DNA of 64,000 bases from a bacterium (GTDB lineage: Bacteria; SZUA-79; Acidulodesulfobacterales; Acidulodesulfobacteraceae). Location of the stretch: NCBI GenBank assembly GCA_021845685.1, contig JAJZVN010000001.1:100473-164472 (forward strand). The letters run 5' to 3'. Under the pieces are notes generated by a model that was not told the origin of the DNA, made no database searches, and saw only the letters and a program-made list of their open reading frames with translations. Position numbers and translations under genes: made by a program. Shown here one piece after another: positions 35,542-44,948 of this stretch. Numbering within the stretch: the first letter of the stretch is position 1; the number at the start of each line of letters is the position of its first letter.

Positions 35542-36450
35542 ATGTTAACAAATATGCTGACAAAAGAAGATACTCATAAACAATTATTTACAATGGGTCA
35601 TACGGGATGTTCCGGATGCGCCCAATCTATGGCGGTAAAGCTGATTATGGAGGTTCTTGGAAAAAATACTATTGCAACATCCGCTACAGGTTGTCTGGAA
35701 GTGTTTTCCGCAAAATTTCCCGAATCATCATGGAATATTCCATGGATCCATTCTTTGTTTGAAAATTCTGCCGCCGTTGCTTCAGGAATTGAAGCGGCAT
35801 TGCAGATTACCGGAAAAAAAGAAGGCATAACCGTATTGTCGCAAGCAGGCGACGGGGGAACCGCCGATATCGGTCTTCAAGCTTTGAGCGGAATGTTTGA
35901 AAGAAATCATGATGTGCTTTATGTTTGTTATGATAATGGTGCATATATGAATACAGGATATCAGAGAAGCGGTTTAACCCCTTATGATGCTTTTACTTCC
36001 ACAAGCCCCTCGGGCAAAATATCGTACGGTAATAACAGACCCAAAAAATATATGCCTGAAATAGCTATGGCTCATAGAATACCGTATACAGCGGTTGCTT
36101 CGGCAGGATATCCTATGGATTTACAAAAGAAAGTAAAAAAGACTATGTCTATAAAAGGTTCTAAGTATCTGCAAGTAGATGTTCCATGTACGCCGGGTTG
36201 GAAGTATGAACCGAGATATTCGGTAAAAATAGCGCAGCTCGGAGTCCAAAGCGGGCTTTACCCGTTATTCGAAGCTGAATATGATAAAATTATTTCTGTA
36301 AAGAAAATCAGCAAGAAAGTCCCTGTTGAAGAATACCTTAAGCTGCAGGGAAGATTTAAACATTTATTTAAAGATGAAGCAGGCAAAGCTGAAATTGAAA
36401 AAATTCAAAAAATTGCCGATGAAAATATTGAACGGTATGGTTTGCTTTGA
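35542..36450 (+). CDS. porB: 2-oxoacid:ferredoxin oxidoreductase, beta subunit (TPP-binding)
   Basis: A 302-residue thiamine pyrophosphate-binding subunit. It has the cysteine motif GHTGCSGCAQSM for the proximal [4Fe-4S] cluster, ATSATGCLEVFS, the TPP/Mg motif GDGGTADIGLQALSGMFERN (ending in YDNGAYMNTGYQRSG) and a later conserved Cys in DVPCTPGWKYEP. GAGGT precedes the ATG. The stop codon overlaps the folD start. Confidence 0.93.
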   Translation: MLTNMLTKEDTHKQLFTMGHTGCSGCAQSMAVKLIMEVLGKNTIATSATGCLEVFSAKFPESSWNIPWIHSLFENSAAVASGIEAALQITGKKEGITVLSQAGDGGTADIGLQALSGMFERNHDVLYVCYDNGAYMNTGYQRSGLTPYDAFTSTSPSGKISYGNNRPKKYMPEIAMAHRIPYTAVASAGYPMDLQKKVKKTMSIKGSKYLQVDVPCTPGWKYEPRYSVKIAQLGVQSGLYPLFEAEYDKIISVKKISKKVPVEEYLKLQGRFKHLFKDEAGKAEIEKIQKIADENIERYGLL

Positions 36451-37298
36451 TGACCGATACTAAAATTATTGACGGTAAAAAAATTGCCGCCGATATTGAA
36501 TTATCTTTAAAAGAAAAGATTGATTATTTAAAAAATAACGGGATTGTCCCATGTATATACGTTATACTTATAGGGGATAACCCCGCTTCTGTTATATATG
36601 TCAGAAACAAAGAAAATGCGGCAAAAAGATGCGGAATATTGTCGAAAAAAATTATCCTTCCCGTTGATGTTTCCGAAGATGAATTATTAAACAAAATCAA
36701 TGAATTAAACGATAATCCTTTAGTTCATGGGATACTTGTCCAACTGCCTGTTCCTCCGCACATAGACGAAAATAAAATAATGGAAACAATCTGCGTCAAT
36801 AAAGATGTTGACGGATTTCATCCTTTTAACGAAGGAAAGATTTTCACCGGCAATTCAAGTTTTTATCCATGTACTCCTTTCGGCATTATAAAAATGTTGG
36901 ATTATTCTAATATTGAGTTAACCGGTAAAAATGTTATAATAGTAGGTCAGAGTATTATAGTAGGTAAGCCATTGTCTATTATGCTTATGAATAGATATGC
37001 GACCGTCAGCGTTCTTAATATTTATACCGGCGATATAAGACGCTGGACTAAAATGGCTGATATTTTGATTTCTGCTACGGGTAAAGCTCATTTGATTGAC
37101 GATAGCTTTGTAAAAGACGGCGCCGTCATAATTGATGTCGGAATAACTAAGCTGAACGGAAAAATTTGCGGGGATGTTAATTTTGACAGCGTTATTGAAA
37201 AAGTATCAAAAATAACGCCTGTTCCCGGCGGCGTAGGTCCTGTAACCGTGTCGGTATTAATGGAAAATACCGTTAATGCTGCTTTTAAATTTTTATAA
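36450..37298 (+). CDS. folD: Bifunctional methylene-THF dehydrogenase / methenyl-THF cyclohydrolase
   Basis: FolD interconverts 10-formyl-, methenyl- and methylene-THF. Motifs: IIDGKKIAADIE, the active-site YVRNKENAAKRCGI (Tyr and Lys), GILVQLPVPPHIDENKI, DVDGFHPFNEGKI, VIIVGQSIIVGKPLSIMLMN (in most FolD proteins this reads GRSxxVGxP; here Gln replaces the Arg) and TPVPGGVGPVTVSVL. The ATG at 36450 overlaps the porB stop (TGATG); a TTG one codon upstream is a less likely start. About 282 residues. Confidence 0.94.
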   Translation: MTDTKIIDGKKIAADIELSLKEKIDYLKNNGIVPCIYVILIGDNPASVIYVRNKENAAKRCGILSKKIILPVDVSEDELLNKINELNDNPLVHGILVQLPVPPHIDENKIMETICVNKDVDGFHPFNEGKIFTGNSSFYPCTPFGIIKMLDYSNIELTGKNVIIVGQSIIVGKPLSIMLMNRYATVSVLNIYTGDIRRWTKMADILISATGKAHLIDDSFVKDGAVIIDVGITKLNGKICGDVNFDSVIEKVSKITPVPGGVGPVTVSVLMENTVNAAFKFL

Positions 37299-37516
37299 AT
37301 AAATTTTATAAATAAATAGTAAAAATTATTTTTCGGATTTAAATTTAATAATAAATATTATATTTAGATTAACGTTTTAAAATTTTTTATTTTATAATTT
37401 TAAACTAATCAAGTAATAAATAATATAAACAATAAATATATCTTTAAATTAATAAAATTAATAAATTAATATTTAATTTCATTGTAATAAATTAAATTAA
37501 ATATACTATATATACT

Positions 37517-38179
37517 ATGATAGTAACAAAACAAAAAATATTAGACGATATTATAAAAAAAATTAAGGGTTCTGTTTTTATATTCGGCTGCGGTATATGT
37601 TCCGACACATCAAGGACAGGCGGGACTAAAGAAGTAGAAGCAATGCGGAAAACTCTTGAGTCAAGTAATATAAAAGTGAATGGCGTATACGTTATTGACG
37701 CGATGTGTCATTTGCAAAAAGTAAAAAAAGCTATAAGAGATAATAAAGAAGGTATTGAATCATCCGAATCCGTTCTTGTTCTGTCATGCGGCAGCGGTGT
37801 TCAGTCTGCCGTTAATTCTATTAATTTAATAGATAAGTATAAAAAAGTTATTTCAGGCGTTGACACTATGTTTCTTGGAAATATTGAATCGTTGTCATCG
37901 TTGAAAGAAATGTGTTCTTTATGCGGTCAATGTGTTTTAAACGAAACATCGGGCATTTGTCCTGTTACATTATGTCCAAAAGGACTTTTAAACGGTCCTT
38001 GCGGAGGAATGAAAAATTATAAATGCGAAGTTGATGAAAATTTAGATTGCGTATGGGTTAAGATTTACGAAAGGTCATCTGTTCAGAATTCTTTAGAAGA
38101 TATTAAGAAAATTGCTTCTCCAAAAGATTATTCCGTTAAACAGCCCGTTGGCTCCATAAAATTTAAAGGTTCGCATTAA
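37517..38179 (+). CDS. metV: MetV, zinc/iron-sulfur-binding subunit of methylene-THF reductase
   Basis: A 220-residue protein of the methylene-tetrahydrofolate reductase C-terminal family. Cysteine motifs: FGCGICSDTSRTGG near the N-terminus, AMCHLQK, and a dense C-terminal set CSLCGQCVLNETSGICPVT followed by LCPKGLLNGPCGGMKNYKCE. In acetogens MetV pairs with MetF; here metF lies upstream with the por genes and folD between. The pairing is inferred from family knowledge. Confidence 0.88.
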   Translation: MIVTKQKILDDIIKKIKGSVFIFGCGICSDTSRTGGTKEVEAMRKTLESSNIKVNGVYVIDAMCHLQKVKKAIRDNKEGIESSESVLVLSCGSGVQSAVNSINLIDKYKKVISGVDTMFLGNIESLSSLKEMCSLCGQCVLNETSGICPVTLCPKGLLNGPCGGMKNYKCEVDENLDCVWVKIYERSSVQNSLEDIKKIASPKDYSVKQPVGSIKFKGSH

Positions 38180-38273
38180 TATTGATTTATTAATACTGAA
38201 TGATTTTGAGGATTTTAAATTAAAAATATATAGCAATAGCAAAAATATTAGATATTTGGAGGAATAATATAAG

Positions 38274-39377
38274 ATGCCGTTTGAAATTAAATCGCCTGAT
38301 TATATATACAAAATTGAGCCTTATATACCGGGAAAACCTGTAGAAGAGGTGGAACGGGAAAAAGGTCTTAAAAATATCGTCAAACTGGCATCTAATGAAA
38401 ATCCGCTCGGACCGTCCCCCCTTGCCATTAAAGCTATTAGAAATCATTTAAAAAATTTGAATAGATATCCCGACGGTTCAGGTTTTTATTTAAAAAAAGA
38501 CTTAAGCGAATATTTTAATAATTATAAATTAAAAGCAGAAAATTTTATATTGGGAAACGGTTCGAATGAACTCATAGATATTGCCGTAAGAACTTTTTGC
38601 AATAAAGATGAAAATATTATTGCCCCATTCCCTTCTTTTGTTGCTTATTATCTGGCAGCGGAGCAGCTCGGTTTAAAATTAAAAATTTCAAATTTATCAA
38701 AAGATTATAAACTTGATTTCAATTCAATGCTAAAATTTATTGATAATAAAACTAAAATAATTTTTGTTTCAAATCCTAATAACCCGACAGGCACATATTA
38801 TAAATCTGAAGAAATATTAAAATTTATAAAGAATGTTAGAAAAGATATATTGGTTATAGTTGATGAAGCTTATATAGAATATATCAATGAATCAATTTTA
38901 GATTTAATTTCTTTTGAAGAATACGGCAATGTTCTTATACTAAGGACATTTTCAAAAGCATACGGTCTTGCAGGCTTAAGGATTGGTTACGGTATTGCCT
39001 GCAAAGAGCTGTTATCGCTTATGGATAGAGTAAGGGAACCGTTTAATGTTAATTCTTTGTCTTTAGCGGCAGGACAGGCGGCATTAAAAGACGAAGATTT
39101 TATCAAAAAAGTTATTTCTGTCAATGATGTCGAAAAAAAATATTTATACGGTGAATTTCAATTATTAAATATAGATTATGTTGAAACAGGCGCTAATTTC
39201 ATTCTTGTTGATTTAAAAAATAGAAAAGCTGTTGACGTAAACGAAAAATTATTGAATAAAGGCGTAATTGTAAGACCTATGAATAGATTCGGTTATGAAA
39301 ACATGATAAGAATAACCATAGGAAAACATAATGAAAATTTAAAGTTGATTAGAGCGTTAAAGTCTATTATAATATAA
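38274..39377 (+). CDS. hisC: Histidinol-phosphate aminotransferase (or aromatic aminotransferase)
   Basis: A 367-residue class I/II PLP aminotransferase. Seen: LASNENPLGPSPLAIKAI, YPDGSGFYLK, NGSNELIDIAVRTF, SNPNNPTGTYY, VDEAYIEY and the PLP lysine in RTFSKAYGLAGLRIGYG (about residue 228). No other his gene is adjacent, and the gene stands at the head of an aromatic amino acid cluster, so it may also transaminate phenylpyruvate or hydroxyphenylpyruvate. GGAGG precedes the ATG. Confidence 0.9.
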   Translation: MPFEIKSPDYIYKIEPYIPGKPVEEVEREKGLKNIVKLASNENPLGPSPLAIKAIRNHLKNLNRYPDGSGFYLKKDLSEYFNNYKLKAENFILGNGSNELIDIAVRTFCNKDENIIAPFPSFVAYYLAAEQLGLKLKISNLSKDYKLDFNSMLKFIDNKTKIIFVSNPNNPTGTYYKSEEILKFIKNVRKDILVIVDEAYIEYINESILDLISFEEYGNVLILRTFSKAYGLAGLRIGYGIACKELLSLMDRVREPFNVNSLSLAAGQAALKDEDFIKKVISVNDVEKKYLYGEFQLLNIDYVETGANFILVDLKNRKAVDVNEKLLNKGVIVRPMNRFGYENMIRITIGKHNENLKLIRALKSIII

Positions 39378-39723
39378 AAAAATATGGTTAAAATTAATTA
39401 AAAAAATAAAGACTAAATAATGCGGCGTTAATTACAATTTTATTAAACAATAATAATAAAAAATTATTTAGCTATAAACAAAATAATTAAATAATAATAA
39501 TTAAATAATAATAATTAAATAATAATAAATAAATAATAATAAATAAATTTTAAATATTTTTAAAAACGTATATATTATATAATTGTATAATAAATTAAGT
39601 TTAAAAATTATTTGCTGAAAAAATTATTTGCTATATTATCTATTTGCTATATTATATAATATTTATTTAAAATTAAAATTTTGATTAAATTATTTAAATA
39701 GTTAAGACACTTAAGGAGATGAG
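39378..39723. other. Intergenic region with AT-only tandem repeats before aroF
   Basis: About 345 bases. From about 39480 to 39547 an imperfect 14-base unit (AATAATAATTAAAT) repeats about four to five times. Near 39608-39660 there are repeated TTATTTGCT and ATATTAT words. No gene, terminator or riboswitch is visible. The right edge carries the AAGGAG of aroF. Confidence 0.5.
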
Positions 39724-40743
39724 ATGATTTTAGTGCTTAAAAAAAATACAACTGAGAATGAATTTAGTTATATATTAAAAAAGATTGATGCGGCAGGGCT
39801 AAAGCCGCATATTTCAAAAGGAGAAGAGGTAACTATAATAGGCTGCATAGGCGTTGAAGATGCCGTTAAAAAATTTTTTAATGAAGCAGAAGCATTACCC
39901 GGCGTTGATAAAGCTATAAGAATTACAAAACCTTATAAATTAGCTTCTAAAGAAATTGGCAAAGAAAAAACAGTTATTAAAGCAGGGAATGTTTCTTTCG
40001 GTGCTGAAAAAATAGTTATTATTGCAGGTCCTTGCGCTATTGAATCCCTTGAAGGTCTTATAGATATAGCGGAACATGTTAAAGAATCCGGCGCTACAGT
40101 TTTAAGAGGAGGCGCTTTTAAACCGAGGACAAGCCCTTACAGCTTTCAAGGATTAGGCGAAGAAGGACTTAAACATATGCAGAAAGCTAAAGAAAATACG
40201 GGTATGTTAATTGCAACCGAAGTTATGGACCCGAGAGATTTAGAACTAATATGTTCTTATGCTGATATATTGCAAATAGGAGCAAGAAATATGCAAAATT
40301 TTAGACTTCTACAGGAAGTAGGAAAAGTTAAAAAACCCGTTATATTAAAAAGAGGATTGTGCTCTACTATTCAAGAATTTTTAATGTCTGCAGAATATAT
40401 TATGTCTAACGGCAACGAAGAAGTTATACTTTGCGAAAGAGGCATAAGAACTTATGAAACTGCTACAAGAAATACTTTAGATTTAAGCGCCATTCCCGTA
40501 TTAAAACGGCTTTCGCATTTACCGGTTATAGTTGACCCGTCTCATGCTGCAGGCACATGGCAATATGTAGGACCTCTTTCATTAGCCGCAATCGCCGTCG
40601 GCGCAGATGGTCTTATGATTGAAGTTCATCCTATACCTGAAGAAGCTTTTTCTGACGGAACTCAATCTTTAAAATATGATACTTTTAAAGATGTTGTAAA
40701 TCAAGGCAGAAAAGTGGCGGAAGCTGTCGGAAGAAGTATATAA
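39724..40743 (+). CDS. aroF: 3-deoxy-7-phosphoheptulonate (DAHP) synthase
   Basis: The first enzyme of the shikimate pathway: PEP plus erythrose 4-phosphate to DAHP. A 339-residue AroF type with the N-terminal ferredoxin-like regulatory domain (residues 1-70, with GEEVTIIGCIG), then the barrel: VIIAGPCAIES, LRGGAFKPRTSPYSFQGLGE, QIGARNMQNFRLLQEVG, ILKRGLCSTIQEFLMSAEY, ILCERGIRTYE, PVIVDPSHAAGTW. The metal-binding Cys, His and Glu positions are intact. Strong AAGGAG upstream of the ATG. Confidence 0.96.
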   Translation: MILVLKKNTTENEFSYILKKIDAAGLKPHISKGEEVTIIGCIGVEDAVKKFFNEAEALPGVDKAIRITKPYKLASKEIGKEKTVIKAGNVSFGAEKIVIIAGPCAIESLEGLIDIAEHVKESGATVLRGGAFKPRTSPYSFQGLGEEGLKHMQKAKENTGMLIATEVMDPRDLELICSYADILQIGARNMQNFRLLQEVGKVKKPVILKRGLCSTIQEFLMSAEYIMSNGNEEVILCERGIRTYETATRNTLDLSAIPVLKRLSHLPVIVDPSHAAGTWQYVGPLSLAAIAVGADGLMIEVHPIPEEAFSDGTQSLKYDTFKDVVNQGRKVAEAVGRSI

Positions 40744-40764
40744 TATAATATAATATAATATAAT
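40741..40764. repeat. Short TAATA tandem repeat after aroF
   Basis: Five or so copies of the 5-base unit ATAAT directly follow (and overlap) the aroF stop codon. Simple AT repeat. Confidence 0.7.
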
Positions 40765-40765
40765 T

Positions 40766-40881
40766 TTAAATCACCGTTAGAAATTATTAAAACTGATTCA
40801 ACATATAATAAATACTGTCATTCCCGCTTTCGCGGAATGACACCAAATAGATTAAAATTTAAACCTTCTGAGAGGGAATGA
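40766..40881. repeat. Dispersed inverted-repeat element, family B copy 2 (right end missing)
   Basis: Begins with TTAAATCACCGTTAGAAATT and continues ATTAAAACTGATTCAACATATAATAAATACTG (only the first part quoted here: ATTAAAACTGATTCA), closely following copy 1. It has the palindrome CATTCCCGCTTTCGCGGAATG. The right-hand half is degenerate and the terminal repeat is lost before tyrA. Confidence 0.75.
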
Positions 40882-40904
40882 CTTTATTAAGAAATTAATA
40901 ATTA

Positions 40905-42095
40905 ATGTTTAAAGAAATTACTATAATCGGTTTGGGATTCATGGGCGCTTCCTTAGCGGGAGCTTTAAAATCCAAAAAGTCTGATATTATTATTAACGGG
41001 TTTGATATTAATCAAAAAAATATTGATTTTTGTTTAGATAATAAATTCATTAATAAAGGAATAAAAATTAATTGCGGCTATTGCAGCAATAATTCGGAAA
41101 ATAAATTAGCCGATAATAATAGCATTAACTTTAATACAGGCATTAATATAATTAATATAAATGACGATATAAATAGAAATAGATTAAACAAAAATATTAA
41201 CAATTTTGATTTAAATTACCTCCCTGCAGGCTATAATCCTTTAAAATCAGACATTGCAATTTTATGCATTCCCCCTAAAGTTATTTTAAAATTTTTATAC
41301 GATAATAAAAATTTTCTTGCAAAATTCTCTTTAATCACTGATATAGGAAGTATAAAAAAGGAAATTATATCGGCATCAAAAAAGAACAATTTGAAAAATT
41401 TTATAGGTTCCCATCCTATGTGCGGTTCTGATAAAAGCGGAGCGGAGAATGCCGATACTAATATTTTTCAAGGCAAAACCTGCATTGTAATAAATAAAAA
41501 ATGCAATGATACGACAATTAACAGTAAAGACAATTTAAATAACTTAAATAAAACAGATTCTAATTGCACTGATAATTCAGTTAATTACGAAAAAACTACC
41601 TCAAACAATTACAGTAATGATTTAACTGATTCTGAAAAAATAGCTTCGAACGATTATGATATTAATTCAGGAAATTATTATAGCGGTAATTCAGCTGATA
41701 TAGAAAAAATATCATTATTTTGGAACATATTAGGAATGGATGTTATATATGCAGATGCCGATTTTCATGACTATATAGTAGGATATTCAAGCCATTTGCC
41801 TCATATCGTTTCTTTTTGTTTAAGTAAAACCGTTCTTGATATCGCAGATGCAAACTTACCTTTAAACTCTTTAAAATACATATCTTCCGGTTTTAAAGAC
41901 ACGACAAGAATTGCTTCATCTTCCGAAAATATATGGGCAGATATATTTTTATTAAATAAAAGCAATTTAATTTCATCATTAGATAATTATATTGATAATC
42001 TTAATAAATTTAAAGTATTACTAGTAAACAACGACGAAGACGCTCTCAAATTATTAATTGCCGAGATATCTAAACAAAGAAAAATGCTTGGTTGA
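40905..42095 (+). CDS. tyrA: Prephenate dehydrogenase with two Asn-rich insertions
   Basis: TyrA oxidises prephenate to 4-hydroxyphenylpyruvate with NAD+. Rossmann motif GLGFMGASLAGAL at the N-terminus, then DIGSIKKEI, FIGSHPMCGSDKSGAENAD and the C-terminal helical region (SSHLPHIVSFCLS, GFKDTTRIASSSENIWADIFL in part). At 396 residues it is about 110 longer than usual. The excess is in two Asn/Asp/Lys/Ser-rich blocks: about 60-105, inside the nucleotide-binding domain, and about 200-262, between the two domains. Both keep the frame and lie in loops. No Shine-Dalgarno. Confidence 0.92.
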   Translation: MFKEITIIGLGFMGASLAGALKSKKSDIIINGFDINQKNIDFCLDNKFINKGIKINCGYCSNNSENKLADNNSINFNTGINIININDDINRNRLNKNINNFDLNYLPAGYNPLKSDIAILCIPPKVILKFLYDNKNFLAKFSLITDIGSIKKEIISASKKNNLKNFIGSHPMCGSDKSGAENADTNIFQGKTCIVINKKCNDTTINSKDNLNNLNKTDSNCTDNSVNYEKTTSNNYSNDLTDSEKIASNDYDINSGNYYSGNSADIEKISLFWNILGMDVIYADADFHDYIVGYSSHLPHIVSFCLSKTVLDIADANLPLNSLKYISSGFKDTTRIASSSENIWADIFLLNKSNLISSLDNYIDNLNKFKVLLVNNDEDALKLLIAEISKQRKMLG

Positions 42096-42155
42096 TAATT
42101 TTCTAACAAATTTAAATTTATATATTTTTATAGTTTGAAACTGACGGAGGTTAGC

Positions 42156-43523
42156 TTGATTAAATTACTGGCAGATAAAAACAGTGTATTGATTAAAGGT
42201 TTAAATAAACCGATAAAATCAGAAATAAATGTTCCGGGCGATAAATCAATTTCTCATAGAGCAGTAATGCTTGGTTCTATTGCAAACGGAAATTCAACAA
42301 TTATTGACCTTTCGGTATCGCGAGATAACCTTGCTGCTATTGCAGCGTTTAGAAAATTAGGTATTAAAATTGAGACGCTTGAAAAAAATAAAATAAAAAT
42401 TCACGGTAACGGTCTATACGGACTTAAAGAACCGCAAAATATCATAAACACTTATAATTCCGGAACGCTGACAAGGCTTATCTCAGGTATTTTAGCAGGA
42501 AACGATTTTTTTTCGGTATTATCGGGGGATAAATATTTAAATTCGCGGCCTATGGCAAGAATAATAGATCCTTTAGCACTTATGGGGGCTAAAATTTTTG
42601 GCAGAAAAAATAATTACCCGCCTTTATCCATAATAGGCTCAAAATTACATTCGATTTACTATGATATACCTATGCCAAGTGCGCAAGTAAAATCATGTTT
42701 GATTTTTGCAGGATTGTATGCCGACGGCAACACTGTAATTTATGAGAAAAATAAGACAAGAGACCATACCGAAAGATTTTTATCGCTTCAAGATTATCCA
42801 TTTACGGAAGAGGATACGGCTGACGGCGGAAATATAATAAATGTTAAAGGCGGCGGAGAGTTAAAGCCTTTTAATATTGAAGTTCCCGGTGATTTTAGCA
42901 GCGCCGCTTTTTTTATCGCGCTTGGACTTCTTTTGAAAGATTCTGAAATAACTATAAAAAATGTGCTTTTAAACGATAGAAGAGTCGGGCTTATTAATAT
43001 CCTGAAGAGAATGAATGCAAATATAGCAATAATTGATTACAGAGAAGGTTTTGAGAAAGTCGGAACGATTAAAGCATCATATTCTAAACTATCGGCAATA
43101 AACATAACCGAAGAAGATGTCCCAGATATGATTGATGAATTTCCAATATTTGCGGTAATAGCGTCTTTTGCCGAAGGTATTACAGCTGTTCACGGGGCTA
43201 AAGAATTGCGTGTAAAAGAAACAGACAGAATAAAAGCTATTGTGGTTAATTTAAATAAATTCGGTATTAAATCCAAAGAATATGACGACGGGTTTGAAAT
43301 AGAAGGAAACCCTGATTATTCAGAGCAATTAGATAAATTAAATAAATCAGATAAGTTTGAAGTTAAATCTTACGGCGACCACAGAATAGCCATGTCTATG
43401 ATAATTTTGGCTCTCTTATTGAAAAATAAAGAAACGGCAGTTAACGATGTCAGATGTATAAATACATCATTCCCCGGTTTTTTTGATAGTATCAGATTTA
43501 TTTATTTCCTTACTTCCGCTTGA
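42156..43523 (+). CDS. aroA: 5-enolpyruvylshikimate-3-phosphate synthase
   Basis: EPSP synthase joins PEP to shikimate 3-phosphate. Motifs: PGDKSISHRAVMLGSIANG, NSGTLTRLISGILAG, LNSRPMARIIDPL, KSCLIFAGLYADG, PGDFSSAAFFIA, VKETDRIKAI and SYGDHRIAMSM. The TTG at 42156 is chosen because GGAGG stands five bases upstream; a TTG seven codons earlier in the same frame has no ribosome site. This gives 455 residues, slightly long. Confidence 0.94.
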   Translation: MIKLLADKNSVLIKGLNKPIKSEINVPGDKSISHRAVMLGSIANGNSTIIDLSVSRDNLAAIAAFRKLGIKIETLEKNKIKIHGNGLYGLKEPQNIINTYNSGTLTRLISGILAGNDFFSVLSGDKYLNSRPMARIIDPLALMGAKIFGRKNNYPPLSIIGSKLHSIYYDIPMPSAQVKSCLIFAGLYADGNTVIYEKNKTRDHTERFLSLQDYPFTEEDTADGGNIINVKGGGELKPFNIEVPGDFSSAAFFIALGLLLKDSEITIKNVLLNDRRVGLINILKRMNANIAIIDYREGFEKVGTIKASYSKLSAINITEEDVPDMIDEFPIFAVIASFAEGITAVHGAKELRVKETDRIKAIVVNLNKFGIKSKEYDDGFEIEGNPDYSEQLDKLNKSDKFEVKSYGDHRIAMSMIILALLLKNKETAVNDVRCINTSFPGFFDSIRFIYFLTSA

Positions 43524-43793
43524 ATTTGCAGGCATTTTTAGTAAAAAATATGAAAATTATTTTTTTAATATAGCTGCTGCGGTATAAATTCTTAAAAAAA
43601 ATTAATAAATAATATAAATAGTTGAAATTTTAAGCATTGATGCTTTAAAATAGAATGCTTATAATTTCTTTAAGTTCAACACTGCACATAGACAAGCTTT
43701 AATTTTAGTTTAATGATTAATGATAAATAGAGAGAAACATTTGAAAATTGTTGAAAAATATTATATATTTTATATAAATAACTTAAATAAATA

Positions 43794-44642
43794 ATGAAAA
43801 TAACGGTAGCTCCAAGCGCAGGTTTTTGTTTTGGCGTAAAAAGAGCAATAAATCTTGCAATAGACAGCGCATCTAAATTTGATTCCGAATTGAATACTTT
43901 AGGACCTATTATACATAATCCTCAAGTCGTCAGCCAGTTAAAAGAGAAAAAAATATTTCCTGTAGACACCATTGATGAAATCAAATCCGATAAGGTTATA
44001 ATAAGGTCTCACGGTATTAAGGCAGATATAGAAAATAAAATTTTACAAAAAAATATTACCATTATAGACGCAACTTGCCCTTTTGTAAAAAGGTCGCAAG
44101 AGTATATCAGAAAAGCTTTTTTAGAAGGTTATTTTATAATAATGGTCGGAGACGACAAACACCCCGAAGTTCAAAGCGTCATCAGCTTTGCAGATTCTTC
44201 AAGATATAAAGTCGTAAATAAATTAGAAGAGCTTAATAAAATAAAATTTGATGAAAAAATAGCGTTAATTTCTCAAACTACTCAGGATACTAATTTTTAT
44301 TTGTCTATAATCTGCGAAGTATTTAAAAAAACAAGCAAGGAAATTATAGTTTTTAACACTATTTGCGATGCTACAAAACTTAAACAGGAAGAAGCTGCTT
44401 TTCTTTCCTCTAAATCCGATATAATGATAGTAGTAGGCGGATACAATAGCGCTAATACAAACAAACTTAAAAATATTTGCAGGAAAATTCAAAATAATAC
44501 ATATCATATTGAAACCGAAGAAGAACTTAAACAAGAATGGTTTATAGGAGCAGAAAATATTGGAATTACGGCGGGCGCATCCACTCCTGATTGGATTATA
44601 GAAAAGGTTGTCAGAAAAATACAAAGTTTTGATATATTATAA
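43794..44642 (+). CDS. ispH: 4-hydroxy-3-methylbut-2-enyl diphosphate reductase
   Basis: The last enzyme of the MEP isoprenoid pathway, a [4Fe-4S] protein. The three cluster cysteines are Cys12 (SAGFCFGVKRAI), Cys95 (DATCPFV) and Cys191 (NTICDATKLKQEEA). GDDKHPEVQ and ITAGASTPDWIIE are also characteristic. Length (282) is normal. The upstream 270 bases hold no gene, although cytidylate kinase often sits there in related gene orders. Confidence 0.96.
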   Translation: MKITVAPSAGFCFGVKRAINLAIDSASKFDSELNTLGPIIHNPQVVSQLKEKKIFPVDTIDEIKSDKVIIRSHGIKADIENKILQKNITIIDATCPFVKRSQEYIRKAFLEGYFIIMVGDDKHPEVQSVISFADSSRYKVVNKLEELNKIKFDEKIALISQTTQDTNFYLSIICEVFKKTSKEIIVFNTICDATKLKQEEAAFLSSKSDIMIVVGGYNSANTNKLKNICRKIQNNTYHIETEEELKQEWFIGAENIGITAGASTPDWIIEKVVRKIQSFDIL

Positions 44643-44948
44643 TTTTTTGACAGTATATAATTATTATAATTTTTAATATTAATTTTTATAACTTAATACT
44701 AAAAATGTATAAATGAATTAAATTTTAATAAAAAATGAATTATAATAAAAAAATTAAATAAAATTATTGATTATTAAATCTTAAATCTTAAAAGTATATT
44801 AAATCAGACTGTTAATTATTATTTTATAAAATTTTAAATTAGAAAAATTAAAATAGAAAAAATAGTTATAAAGGAAATAAAATATTTGCTAAATTATTAA
44901 AGGTGTGATAGATTAGATTTATTAATTTTAGGAGGTTACAACTATTAT
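44643..44948. other. AT-rich leader region of rpsA
   Basis: About 300 bases of nearly pure A/T sequence with no ORF or clear hairpin. The last part carries the strong AGGAGGTTA ribosome site of rpsA. Confidence 0.4.
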
